In this document: positions 1 to 6,240 of the stretch, piece by piece
Layout: every line of letters starts with the position of its first letter
Numbering within the stretch: position 1 is the stretch's first letter
From: an uncultured Eubacteriales bacterium
GTDB taxonomy: Bacteria; Bacillota; Clostridia; Oscillospirales; Butyricicoccaceae
Assembly: GCA_900555855.1 (NCBI GenBank)
Contig: USML01000052.1
Coordinates: 1-12,908, forward strand
Reading direction: 5' to 3'
Length of the DNA: 12,908 nucleotides
Notes under the pieces: model-generated
Databases searched by the model: none
Told to the model about the DNA's origin: nothing
What the model saw: only the letters and a program-made list of their open reading frames with translations
Translations under genes and position numbers: made by a program

Positions 1-38
1 CTCAACAGCAGCGCGCTTTTTTTGCTTTTCAGTTTCAT
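1..38 (-). CDS. N-terminus of an unidentified protein, cut by the left edge
   Basis: Only the first 12 codons are inside the window (MKLKSKKSALLL). The ATG at 38-36 is preceded by AAGGAG (52-47) with an 8-base spacer, which is a good ribosome binding site, and a long leader with its own promoter lies upstream (206-234). The basic start followed by leucines looks like the beginning of a signal peptide or membrane anchor, so an exported or membrane protein is likely. Nothing more about its function can be said from this stub. Confidence 0.6.
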   Translation of the reverse strand, partial: MKLKSKKSALLL

Positions 39-199
39 GCTTTTTTCTCCTTTATTTTGTTTATTTTATGTCATCGGCAGCGCCGGTCACATCAGATATT
101 TTCTGCGTCCCTCTGCAAGGTGGGGACGCAGAAAAGGCCATGGCCTTTTCTCTTTCTTTTTTCTGTATCGAAAATCTATATGCAAATAGCTTTTCTTTG
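39..199 (-). promoter_or_regulatory. Long structured 5' leader of the left-edge gene
   Basis: About 160 bases separate the predicted start of transcription (near 199) from the start codon at 38. In RNA order the leader holds hairpin A (151-130, a perfect 22-base palindrome), hairpin B (13-base perfect arms at 135-123 and 111-99, 11-base loop) and hairpin C (92-82 with 78-68, 9 of 11 pairs, 3-base loop), followed by the ribosome binding site. A and B share positions 130-135, so they cannot both form fully. Hairpin A has a GC core and a U-rich 3' arm, resembling a weak terminator that B could disrupt. I do not recognise a known riboswitch class. Confidence 0.5.
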
Positions 200-205
200 G
201 TATTT

Positions 206-234
206 ATTTTACTACGGCTCTCATAGGATTGCAA
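206..234 (-). promoter_or_regulatory. Sigma-A type promoter of the left-edge gene
   Basis: On the minus strand TTGCAA (234-229) and TAAAAT (211-206) are separated by exactly 17 bases. Both boxes, and the flanking bases CTTGCAATCCT and TAAAATAA, are identical to those of the thiN promoter at 4141-4169. Confidence 0.6.
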
Positions 235-282
235 GCACTTTTTGCTTTTTTGTGGAAAATGACGGTTATTTTTATGAAAAAT

Positions 283-304
283 GCGCCTGCCCTGCGGCAG
301 ACGC
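283..304 (-). terminator. Intrinsic terminator after the C39 peptidase gene
   Basis: A 9-bp stem (283-291 with 296-304, one G-T wobble) with a 4-base loop is followed in the minus direction by ATTTTTC. It lies 22 bases beyond the stop codon of the peptidase gene. The other direction is also followed by a T run at 306-317, so it may work both ways. Confidence 0.75.
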
Positions 305-326
305 AATTTGTTTTTTTGCTTACCCT

Positions 327-881
327 TTACTTTTTGCGGAACAGGCAGTAGCTGGGATAGCGGTTGTCGCAATCCTTTGCCAGAACGGCGATATCCACAT
401 AGGCCAAGTCGCCCTCCACCCGGACCTTGCCCTTGCGGCCCTCGGATTCATACTTATCCGGCGTCATGCTGGGATCCATAACGCAGATCTCCCGGCCCTT
501 GGCGGAGACCAGCGTGATAAAGTGGCCGCCGTGGGTAAAAACGCCCGTCCAGCCCTCCCGGTCGCCGCCGGAATTGGCAATGGCCATGCCCTCGCCGTTC
601 TGCAGGAACTGGAGCATCCGGCCGTGGTCACAGGTCAGCTCATAGGTCAGGCCAAATTTTTTGCAAACAGCGGGCGCCAGAATGGAGATCTCCGTTCCTG
701 TCTCGTCGTGAGCGCCGCAGGCATCCGCCATGGCGACGGCTTCCGCCGGGGTAAAGCTCTGGCCCGTCATATTTTCCACCACCATACAGGCGGCGCACAG
801 ACCGCAGCCGCTGGAGGCCACCGTGCCGCCGCCATAAGGGGTCTGAGGATAATTGCCCTGATTGTAATACTTGTAGCTCAT
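327..881 (-). CDS. C39-like (papain-fold) cysteine peptidase family protein
   Basis: The protein has 184 residues. It shows the layout of the Peptidase_C39_2 family: a nucleophile motif SGCGLCAACMVV with the likely catalytic Cys26, a later THGGHFITLV with His120, and VMDPS with Asp136, giving a Cys-His-Asp triad. Such domains are known from peptidases that cut leader peptides at double-glycine sites and from many uncharacterised single-domain proteins. No signal peptide or membrane segment is visible, so it probably acts in the cytoplasm, and there is no ABC transporter domain. The start follows AAAAGGAG (898-891) by 9 bases. The gene lies 39 bases behind the hydrolase gene with no promoter seen between, so they are probably co-transcribed. 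The substrate is unknown, and Cys29 is a less likely nucleophile. Confidence 0.75.
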   Translation of the reverse strand: MSYKYYNQGNYPQTPYGGGTVASSGCGLCAACMVVENMTGQSFTPAEAVAMADACGAHDETGTEISILAPAVCKKFGLTYELTCDHGRMLQFLQNGEGMAIANSGGDREGWTGVFTHGGHFITLVSAKGREICVMDPSMTPDKYESEGRKGKVRVEGDLAYVDIAVLAKDCDNRYPSYCLFRKK

Positions 882-920
882 GGTTTCGTTCTCCTTTTAT
901 TGCTTCCCTCGCGGGATGGT

Positions 921-1859
921 TCACGCTATTTTCAAGATCCGCTCCAGCCAGTCCAATACATCCTGCCAGACCTTCTGCTTAAAGGTCTCGTTCAGGATCT
1001 CATGCCGCCCGCCGGGGTAGAGGATCTTTTCCACCTTTCGGCAGCCCGCCTGCAAAAAGCCCCGCCAGGCCCGTTCCACGCCCGCACCCTTTTCGCCCAC
1101 AGGATCCTCCTGTCCGGCGATAAAAAGGATGGGCGTTGCAGGTTCCATCCGCTTCTGCTCGCTGGGATCGGAGATCAGCCGGATGCCCCCCATCATGTCG
1201 TGATACAGGCTCACCGTGGGTAAAAACTGACAGCTCCGGTCGGCACAGTAAGCGTCTACCACAGCTTCATCGCTGCAGATCCAGTCGTTTTCCGTGCGGC
1301 GAGGCAAAAACCCCCGGTTGTATGCGCCAAAGGCCAGCTGGCGCACCAGCTCGCTGCGGTAAAGCGGCCCGTGGAGCCGGATCAGCGCCCCGGTAAAGGC
1401 CCGCCCGAAGCCCACCACTACCGGGCTCTGCTGGCCGGTGCCGCAGAGGATGGCGCCGTCTGCCCGGCCGGGATAGCGGATCAGCCAGGTGCGGGTCACG
1501 AAGGAGCCCATGCTGTGCCCCAGCAGAAAATAGGGCAGGCCGGGATGCTCCGCCGCCGTTTTGGCCCGCAGGGCCTCCACATCCTCCACCACCCGGTCCC
1601 AGCCGTTCTGCTCTGCAAAAAGGCCCTCCCGCTCCGGCTGCTGCCAGCTTTTCCCGTGGCCCAGATGGTCATTGCCCACCACCAGAAAGCCCCGCTCCGC
1701 CAGAAAAGACGCGAAAGCATCGTAGCGGTCCACATATTCACAGATGCCATGGACCAGCTGCAGAACCGCCCGGGGCTGTCCCTCCCCCTGCCAGGTGATG
1801 GCGTGGATCTGCGTCCTGCCATCAGAGGAGGGATAGAAGTTTTCCTGTTTTTGCGCCAT
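921..1859 (-). CDS. Alpha/beta hydrolase, monoacylglycerol lipase / lysophospholipase-like (Hydrolase_4, S33 type)
   Basis: The protein has 312 residues, close to the usual length of bacterial monoglyceride lipase and PldB-like hydrolases. The canonical elements are an oxyanion-hole VHG at 37-39, GNDHLGHGKS at 62-71, the nucleophile elbow GHSMGS with Ser116, an acid residue in AGQEDPVG (Asp252) and GGRHEILNE with His286. Between strand 6 and the acid sits a lid-like insert (about 150-230). It lacks a signal peptide, so it is likely cytoplasmic. Family members hydrolyse ester bonds of monoacylglycerols or lysophospholipids and release a fatty acid. The gene is divergent from glycerol kinase, which fits release of glycerol, but the exact substrate is inferred. 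The ribosome binding site is weak (GGGG about 8 bases upstream). Confidence 0.8.
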   Translation of the reverse strand: MAQKQENFYPSSDGRTQIHAITWQGEGQPRAVLQLVHGICEYVDRYDAFASFLAERGFLVVGNDHLGHGKSWQQPEREGLFAEQNGWDRVVEDVEALRAKTAAEHPGLPYFLLGHSMGSFVTRTWLIRYPGRADGAILCGTGQQSPVVVGFGRAFTGALIRLHGPLYRSELVRQLAFGAYNRGFLPRRTENDWICSDEAVVDAYCADRSCQFLPTVSLYHDMMGGIRLISDPSEQKRMEPATPILFIAGQEDPVGEKGAGVERAWRGFLQAGCRKVEKILYPGGRHEILNETFKQKVWQDVLDWLERILKIA

Positions 1860-1884
1860 AAAACGGCCCCATTTCTAAAAATTC

Positions 1885-1894
1885 ATGCTATAAT
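1885..1894 (+). promoter_or_regulatory. Probable extended -10 promoter of glpK
   Basis: A perfect TATAAT (1889-1894) is preceded by TG plus one base (1886-1888), the extended -10 form. No good -35 box is seen 17 bases upstream. Transcription would start near 1901, giving a leader of about 75 bases containing a small inverted repeat (AACGG 1934-1938, CCGTT 1946-1950). Confidence 0.5.
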
Positions 1895-1928
1895 GGATCA
1901 AACTGCTGTTTTTCGAGAGTACCCCTAT

Positions 1929-1957
1929 ATCATAACGGTTTTTCCCCGTTCCGTCAA
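1929..1957 (-). promoter_or_regulatory. Promoter of the hydrolase / C39 peptidase operon
   Basis: On the minus strand TTGACG (1957-1952) and TATGAT (1934-1929) are separated by 17 bases, five of six matches in each box. Transcription would start near 1922. The -35 box lies just upstream of the glpK ribosome binding site, so the promoter sits inside the glpK leader. Confidence 0.65.
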
Positions 1958-1975
1958 CGATTGGAGGCAGAAAAT

Positions 1976-3472
1976 ATGAAGTATGTGATCGCTCTGGATC
2001 AGGGCACCACCAGCTCCCGGGCCATTGTCTTTGACCGGGCGGGCGCCGTCCGCAGCATGGGTCAGTATCCCCTGACCCAACACTATCCCCAGCCCGGCTG
2101 GGTGGAGCACGACCCCATGGAGATCCTCCGGACCCAGCTGATGGCGCTGGCGGAAGCCTATGAACGATCCGGCGCGGCCCCGGCGGAGATCGCCGCCATC
2201 GGCGTCACCAACCAGCGGGAGACTGCCGTTGTCTGGGAAAAGGATACCGGCCGCCCCATCATGAACGCCATCGTCTGGCAGTGCCGCCGCACGGCGGAGG
2301 AATGCCGCCGTCTGGAGCAGGCCGGGCTTGGGCCGCTGGTGCGGCAGCGGACGGGGCTGCTCATCGACGCCTATTTTTCCGGCCCCAAGATCAGCTGGAT
2401 CCTGGACCATGTGCCCGGGGCCAGGGCCCGGGCGGAAAAGGGCGAGCTGCTCTGCGGAACGGTGGACAGCTGGCTCATCTGGAACCTGACCGGCTGCCAT
2501 GTATCCGATTATTCCAACTGCTCCCGGACCATGCTGTTTGATATCGACCGGCTCTGCTGGGATGAGGAGCTGTGCCGTGCGCTGCGGGTGCCCATGCAGA
2601 TCCTGCCCCGGCCCGTCTCCAACAGTCAGGTCTACGGGCGGATCCGCTCCAACATCCGGGGCATCGAAGCGCTGGCAGGCATCCCTGTGGCCGGCTCCGC
2701 CGGCGACCAGCAGGCGGCCCTGTTCGGTCAGGGCTGCTTTGCCCCCGGCCAGGCAAAAAATACCTACGGCACCGGCTGCTTCACGCTGATGAACACCGGC
2801 GCCCGCTCCCTCCGCTCGGAAAACGGTCTGCTGACCTCCGTCGGCTGGCAGCGGGCCGGCGAGACCACCTATGTTCTGGAGGGCAGCGTGTTCAACGCCG
2901 GCTCCACCATCCAGTGGCTGCGGGACGAGCTTCAGCTCATCGGCTCCGCCCACGAGACCGATCTGCTGGCAGAATCCGTTCCGGACAACGGCGGCGTTTA
3001 TCTGGTCAGCGCCTTTACCGGTCTGGGTGCACCTTATTGGGATATGTACGCCCGAGGCGCACTGCTGGGCCTCACCCGGGGCGCCACCCGCGCCCATATC
3101 GCCCGAGCCACGCTGGAGGGCATCGCCTATCAGGTGGCAGAGCTGGTGGCCACCATGGAAAAGGATCTTTCCTGCCCGCTGGACAGCCTCTGGGTGGACG
3201 GCGGCGCTTCCGTCAGCGATTTCATGATGCAGTTTCAGGCGGATCTGCTGCGCTGCTCCATCTACCGGCCCCAGGTGGTGGAGACCACCGCGGCAGGCGC
3301 AGCCTATCTGGCGGGCCTGGCCGTTGGCCTGTGGCAGGATCCGCAGGAGCTCCTGCAGTGCCGCCGGCTGGAGCGGGTCTTCGCCCCCAACATGGACCCC
3401 GCCCAGGCAAAGGCCCTGATGTCCCAATGGAAAAAGGCCGTCTCCCGGGCCCTGCGCTGGGCGGAGGCCTGA
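1976..3472 (+). CDS. glpK: Glycerol kinase
   Basis: A 498-residue FGGY-family kinase, near the usual 495-505, that phosphorylates glycerol to sn-glycerol 3-phosphate with ATP in the cytoplasm. Visible signatures are ALDQGTTSSR at 6-15 (phosphate-binding), TNQRET, VWQCRRT, DAYFSGPKISWIL, GTVDSWLIWNLTG, SAGDQQAALFGQGCF with the substrate-binding aspartate, NTYGTGCF, and the C-terminal VDGGASVSDFMMQFQAD that closes the nucleotide site. The ATG at 1976 is chosen over an in-frame TTG at 1961 because GGAGG (1963-1967) precedes it by 8 bases and the protein then starts at the conserved first strand. The segment before SAGDQQAAL lacks the HFYG-type motif carrying the histidine phosphorylated by HPr in several Firmicutes GlpK proteins. 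No glpF or glpD is nearby. Confidence 0.96.
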   Translation: MKYVIALDQGTTSSRAIVFDRAGAVRSMGQYPLTQHYPQPGWVEHDPMEILRTQLMALAEAYERSGAAPAEIAAIGVTNQRETAVVWEKDTGRPIMNAIVWQCRRTAEECRRLEQAGLGPLVRQRTGLLIDAYFSGPKISWILDHVPGARARAEKGELLCGTVDSWLIWNLTGCHVSDYSNCSRTMLFDIDRLCWDEELCRALRVPMQILPRPVSNSQVYGRIRSNIRGIEALAGIPVAGSAGDQQAALFGQGCFAPGQAKNTYGTGCFTLMNTGARSLRSENGLLTSVGWQRAGETTYVLEGSVFNAGSTIQWLRDELQLIGSAHETDLLAESVPDNGGVYLVSAFTGLGAPYWDMYARGALLGLTRGATRAHIARATLEGIAYQVAELVATMEKDLSCPLDSLWVDGGASVSDFMMQFQADLLRCSIYRPQVVETTAAGAAYLAGLAVGLWQDPQELLQCRRLERVFAPNMDPAQAKALMSQWKKAVSRALRWAEA

Positions 3473-3476
3473 GCCC

Positions 3477-4106
3477 TTACGCCTGCTTCGGCAGCTCCCA
3501 GCCCACCAGCAGCGGCCCCCGGCCCACGGTGATGACGGCCCGGTCTGCGGCCATATGATTGCTGACGCCCAGCGGAAAATCGCAGCGCAGCTCCCCGTCG
3601 GAAAGGGGATATTGCAAGCCTGTCAGCGTTACCTGCTCTGCCCGGTCGCCCAGGCTGAACAGCGAGACCAGCCCCCAGGGGACGGTCTGCTCCAGCGTCA
3701 GCGTTTCATTTTCAATGGCGGTATAGACAAAATCCCGGTCATAAAGATAGCCCCGCGCGCCCCGGCGGCAGAGAAAGGCCAGCGCCTGCAGATTGGCCAG
3801 CGTATGGTCCAGCCGCATGCCGCCGGTTCCGCCGTAAATATGAAACTCCAAAAAGCCCCGTGCCAGGCCCTCCCGCAGGGCAAGCATGCTGTCGGTATCG
3901 TCCTTTTCCACGGGCACGCGGATGCTCCCCGCCGGTGCTTCCGCCGCAGACATGGAATCAAAATCGCCCAGCACCAGATCGGGCGTTACTCCCGCCTGAC
4001 GGCACAGCCGCAGTCCCGCGTCGGCGGCGATCTGCAGATCGCCCGGCTCCGGCCGCTGCCGCAGCCCGTAAAATGTCCCCGCCGCATAAACAAAGCACCG
4101 CTTCAC
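3477..4106 (-). CDS. thiN: Thiamine pyrophosphokinase
   Basis: A 209-residue protein that transfers pyrophosphate from ATP to thiamine, giving thiamine diphosphate, in salvage. Family motifs are ADAG at 28-31, PDLVLGDFDSM at 42-52, EKDDTDSMLAL at 67-77 (metal and ATP binding aspartates), YGGTGGMRLDHTLANLQAL at 91-109, and near the C-terminus SDGELRCD and GVSNHM at 180-185, which line the thiamine site. The start is the GTG at 4106: AGGGGG (4120-4115) lies 8 bases upstream and the protein then begins as relatives do (MKRCFVYAAG). A 21-residue in-frame extension to 4169 runs through the promoter and is rejected. The stop is 4 bases from the glpK stop, convergent. No TPP riboswitch is seen in the short leader, so expression may be constitutive. 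Confidence 0.93.
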   Translation of the reverse strand: MKRCFVYAAGTFYGLRQRPEPGDLQIAADAGLRLCRQAGVTPDLVLGDFDSMSAAEAPAGSIRVPVEKDDTDSMLALREGLARGFLEFHIYGGTGGMRLDHTLANLQALAFLCRRGARGYLYDRDFVYTAIENETLTLEQTVPWGLVSLFSLGDRAEQVTLTGLQYPLSDGELRCDFPLGVSNHMAADRAVITVGRGPLLVGWELPKQA

Positions 4107-4140
4107 GCTGCAGGCCCCCTTTTTTGAAAAAACTGCTCTT

Positions 4141-4169
4141 ATTTTACCCCAGCCTGCCCAGGATTGCAA
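4141..4169 (-). promoter_or_regulatory. thiN promoter
   Basis: On the minus strand TTGCAA (4169-4164) and TAAAAT (4146-4141) are spaced by 17 bases, with transcription starting near 4134, about 28 bases before the GTG. It is back-to-back with the glsA promoter, 9 bases between the two -35 boxes. Confidence 0.65.
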
Positions 4170-4178
4170 GGGTTCCGC

Positions 4179-4207
4179 TTGACAGCGGCGCGCAAAACTG
4201 TTATGGT
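4179..4207 (+). promoter_or_regulatory. glsA promoter
   Basis: A consensus TTGACA (4179-4184), a 17-base spacer and TATGGT (4202-4207, four of six matches) predict a start near 4214. The leader then contains a hairpin of 7 bp (4221-4227 with 4231-4237, 3-base loop, one wobble) ahead of the ribosome binding site AGGAAAGG (4248-4255). Confidence 0.6.
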
Positions 4208-4263
4208 TTTAACAGACACTGTCCGCCTGCGGTGGACGATTTGAACAGGAAAGGTCGGGACCC

Positions 4264-5181
4264 ATGGAAGAACTTCTGGAGCGACTGCTGACGGAATGTC
4301 GGCCCTATACCGCCCGGGGCAAAGCGGCGGACTATATCCCGGAGCTGGCCAAGGCCGATCCCAGCCGGCTCGGCATCTATGTGATCGGGGCCAACGGCAA
4401 GGAAAACTGGGCCGGCGACTGCCGCCAGCCCTTTACCATCCAGAGCGTCATCAAGCCCATTTTGCTGCTGCAGGCGCTTCTGGACAACGGGGAGGAGCTG
4501 GTCCGCAGCCGCGTCGGCATGGAAGCCACCGGCAAGCCCTTCGACGCCATCAACGCCAGCGAGCAATCGCTGGACAGCGGCCACATCAACCCCATGGTGA
4601 ACATGGGCGCCATCGTGATCTGCTCGCTGATCCGGGGCGAAAGCTATGAGGCGCGCTTCCAGCGGCTGCTGGAGCTGACCCGAAAGCTCACCGGCTGCCC
4701 GGATCTGGGCATCGACGAGGCGGTCTACCGCTCGGAAAAGAGCCACGGCAGCAAAAACCGTGCGCTGGCCTATCTGCTGAAGTCCTACGGTCTGCTGGAG
4801 GACGATGTGGAGGAGGTCCTGGACTGCTATTTCCGGGCCTGCTCCATTCAGGTGGACTGCCGCGCGCTGGCCCACATCGGCGCGGTGCTTTCCAACCGGG
4901 GCCGGCTGCCCAATTCCAACGAGCAGATCTTCCCGGCGCATCTGGCCCGCTATGTAAACGCCATCCTCACCACCTGCGGTATGTACGACGGCTCCGGCGA
5001 TTTTGCCATCCGGGTGGGCGTTCCCGCCAAAAGCGGCGTTGGCGGCGGCATTATGGCCGTGGTCCCCACCCGCATGGGCATCGGCATCTATGGCCCCGCG
5101 CTGGACCGGAAGGGCAACAGTGTGGCCGGTATCCAGCTGCTGGAAAAGCTCAGCCGCGAGCTTTATCTGAGCATTTTCTGA
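4264..5181 (+). CDS. glsA: Glutaminase A
   Basis: A 305-residue enzyme of the serine-dependent beta-lactamase-like glutaminase family, full length, that deamidates glutamine to glutamate and ammonia. The catalytic Ser-x-x-Lys is S61-V-I-K64 inside FTIQSVIKP. Other conserved blocks are NPMVNMGAI at 109-117, SEKSHGSKNRALAYLLKSYG at 157-176, YFRACSIQVD at 189-198, TCGMYDGSGDFA at 237-248 and AKSGVGGGIMAVVP at 255-268. The usual NPMVNAGA reads NPMVNMGA, and SxSK reads SVIK; both keep the catalytic serine and lysine. AGGAAAGG lies 8 bases before the ATG. It is monocistronic: own promoter upstream, bidirectional terminator downstream. Whether it serves nitrogen metabolism or acid resistance cannot be told; no glutamate/GABA antiporter gene is next to it. 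Confidence 0.95.
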   Translation: MEELLERLLTECRPYTARGKAADYIPELAKADPSRLGIYVIGANGKENWAGDCRQPFTIQSVIKPILLLQALLDNGEELVRSRVGMEATGKPFDAINASEQSLDSGHINPMVNMGAIVICSLIRGESYEARFQRLLELTRKLTGCPDLGIDEAVYRSEKSHGSKNRALAYLLKSYGLLEDDVEEVLDCYFRACSIQVDCRALAHIGAVLSNRGRLPNSNEQIFPAHLARYVNAILTTCGMYDGSGDFAIRVGVPAKSGVGGGIMAVVPTRMGIGIYGPALDRKGNSVAGIQLLEKLSRELYLSIF

Positions 5182-5229
5182 GCATTTTACGGGCATTTTC
5201 TGATTATTTGCGCATTTTACGGGCATTTC
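5171..5229 (+). repeat. Degenerate 11-base repeats over the glsA stop codon
   Basis: The heptamer GCATTTT (last copy GCATTTC) begins at 5171, 5182, 5193, 5212 and 5223. Units alternate between GCATTTTCTGA and GCATTTTACGG, with an 8-base interruption between the third and fourth. The first unit encodes the last residues and TGA stop of glutaminase. Confidence 0.7.
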
Positions 5230-5247
5230 CCGCTTTCTCGCATAGAA

Positions 5248-5275
5248 AAAAGCCGCGGTACAGACCGCGGCTTTT
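5248..5275 (-). terminator. Bidirectional terminator between rplL and glsA
   Basis: A perfect 12-bp stem (5248-5259 with 5264-5275) with a 4-base loop. In the minus direction it continues as TTTTTTCT, a strong tail ending the rplJL transcript just 18 bases past the rplL stop. In the plus direction the T tract is shorter (TTTT then GCGTTTG), a weaker stop for glsA. Confidence 0.9.
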
Positions 5276-5292
5276 GCGTTTGGGAAAATAAT

Positions 5293-5673
5293 TTACTTGA
5301 GCTCGACCTTGGCGCCGGCAGCTTCCACCTTTTCCTTGATGGACTCGGCTTCTTCCTTGGAGACATTCTCCTTGATGGCCTTGGGAGCGCCATCCACCAG
5401 CTCCTTGGCTTCCTTCAGGCCCAGGCCGGTGACTTCGCGGACGACCTTGATGACGGCGATCTTGTTGCCGCCGACTTCGGTCAGAGTGGGAGTGAACTCG
5501 GTCTTCTCTTCCTCAGCGGGAGCAGCGCCGGCAGCGGGGCCAGCCATCATGGCGACGGGGGCGGCGGCGGAAACGCCGAATTCTTCTTCCAGAGCCTTGA
5601 CCAGCTCGCTCAGCTCCAGAACGGTAAGAGTCTTAACTTCTTCGACCAGATTGGTGACTTTCTCAGTAGCCAT
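5293..5673 (-). CDS. rplL: Ribosomal protein bL12 (L7/L12)
   Basis: A 126-residue stalk protein that recruits translation GTPases to the ribosome. The N-terminal dimerisation and L10-binding helices cover about 1-32, an Ala/Pro/Gly hinge about 34-53, and the C-terminal globular domain about 57-126 with the conserved run [20 protein letters not shown] that contacts elongation factors. The ATG at 5673 follows GGAGGT by about 8 bases. The gene lies 27 bases after rplJ and is the last gene of the unit, closed by the terminator at 5248-5275. The usual next genes, rpoB and rpoC, are absent. Confidence 0.98.
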   Translation of the reverse strand: MATEKVTNLVEEVKTLTVLELSELVKALEEEFGVSAAAPVAMMAGPAAGAAPAEEEKTEFTPTLTEVGGNKIAVIKVVREVTGLGLKEAKELVDGAPKAIKENVSKEEAESIKEKVEAAGAKVELK

Positions 5674-5700
5674 TTGTAGTTACCTCCAAATTTTTAATTC

Positions 5701-6240
5701 TTATTCTGCGGCAGGAGCTGCTTCGGCAGCTTCGGCGGGAGCGCCCTTCTGCTCGGCGATGGCGTTGATCGCCCGGGCCAGAGCGGCGATGGGAGCGTTC
5801 ATGGTGCCCAGGACCATAGCGACCAGGACATCCTTGCCGGGCAGTTCGCCCAGCTGCTTGATGGTGTCGGCGTCGACGACTTCACCATCCACAAAACCGG
5901 CCTTCACGCTGAAGGCGAGCTTGGGATTCTTCTTCATGAAGTCGGTGATCACCCGTGCGGGAGCGATCTCATCCTCCATGCTGATGGCAAGAGCGGTGGT
6001 GCCGTTCAGAACGGGATCCAGAGCCTCAAAGCCGACTTCCTTGGCGGCAAAGCGGGTCAGGGTGTTCTTCACGACGGCATATTCCACGCCGTTCTTTCTC
6101 AGTTCAGCACGCAGTTTGGTGTCCAGCTCGACGGTGATGCCCTTGTAATCCACCAGGACGCCGGAAGAAGCGTTTTTCATCTTCTCCACCAGAGCCGCGA
6201 CGATCGCCTGTTTTTCAGCGAGAACCTTTGCGTTAGGCAT
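5701..6240 (-). CDS. rplJ: Ribosomal protein uL10
   Basis: A 179-residue base of the ribosomal stalk: its N-terminal domain binds 23S rRNA and its C-terminal helix carries L7/L12 dimers. It begins [21 protein letters not shown] and has [20 protein letters not shown] and [11 protein letters not shown], typical of the family, followed by an Ala/Glu-rich tail ([13 protein letters not shown]) in place of sharply defined helices. The start at 6240 is chosen because GGAGGTG lies just upstream and the first residues match the family; a 20-residue in-frame extension would run through the leader. L10 with L12 is known to bind its own leader and repress synthesis, and the matching RNA is present at 6241-6432. 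Confidence 0.97.
   Translation of the reverse strand: MPNAKVLAEKQAIVAALVEKMKNASSGVLVDYKGITVELDTKLRAELRKNGVEYAVVKNTLTRFAAKEVGFEALDPVLNGTTALAISMEDEIAPARVITDFMKKNPKLAFSVKAGFVDGEVVDADTIKQLGELPGKDVLVAMVLGTMNAPIAALARAINAIAEQKGAPAEAAEAAPAAE

Noticed and set aside
1925..3427. Long minus-strand open frame (500 codons) opposite glpK
   Set aside because: It is a mirror of the GC-rich glpK codons, has low-complexity Gly/Ala/His/Pro composition, no ribosome binding site and no family resemblance.
4107..4140. TPP riboswitch upstream of thiN
   Set aside because: The leader is about 28 bases long and has no THI-box motif; too short to hold one.
4226..4234. Third copy of the ribosomal promoter motif (CCTGCGGTG) in the glsA leader
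   Set aside because: It matches 8 of 9 bases but lies downstream of the predicted start inside a hairpin, not in a promoter spacer; likely chance.
5171..5229. Possible CRISPR-like array
   Set aside because: Units are only 11 bases, have no spacers of constant size and start inside a coding region; there are no cas genes.
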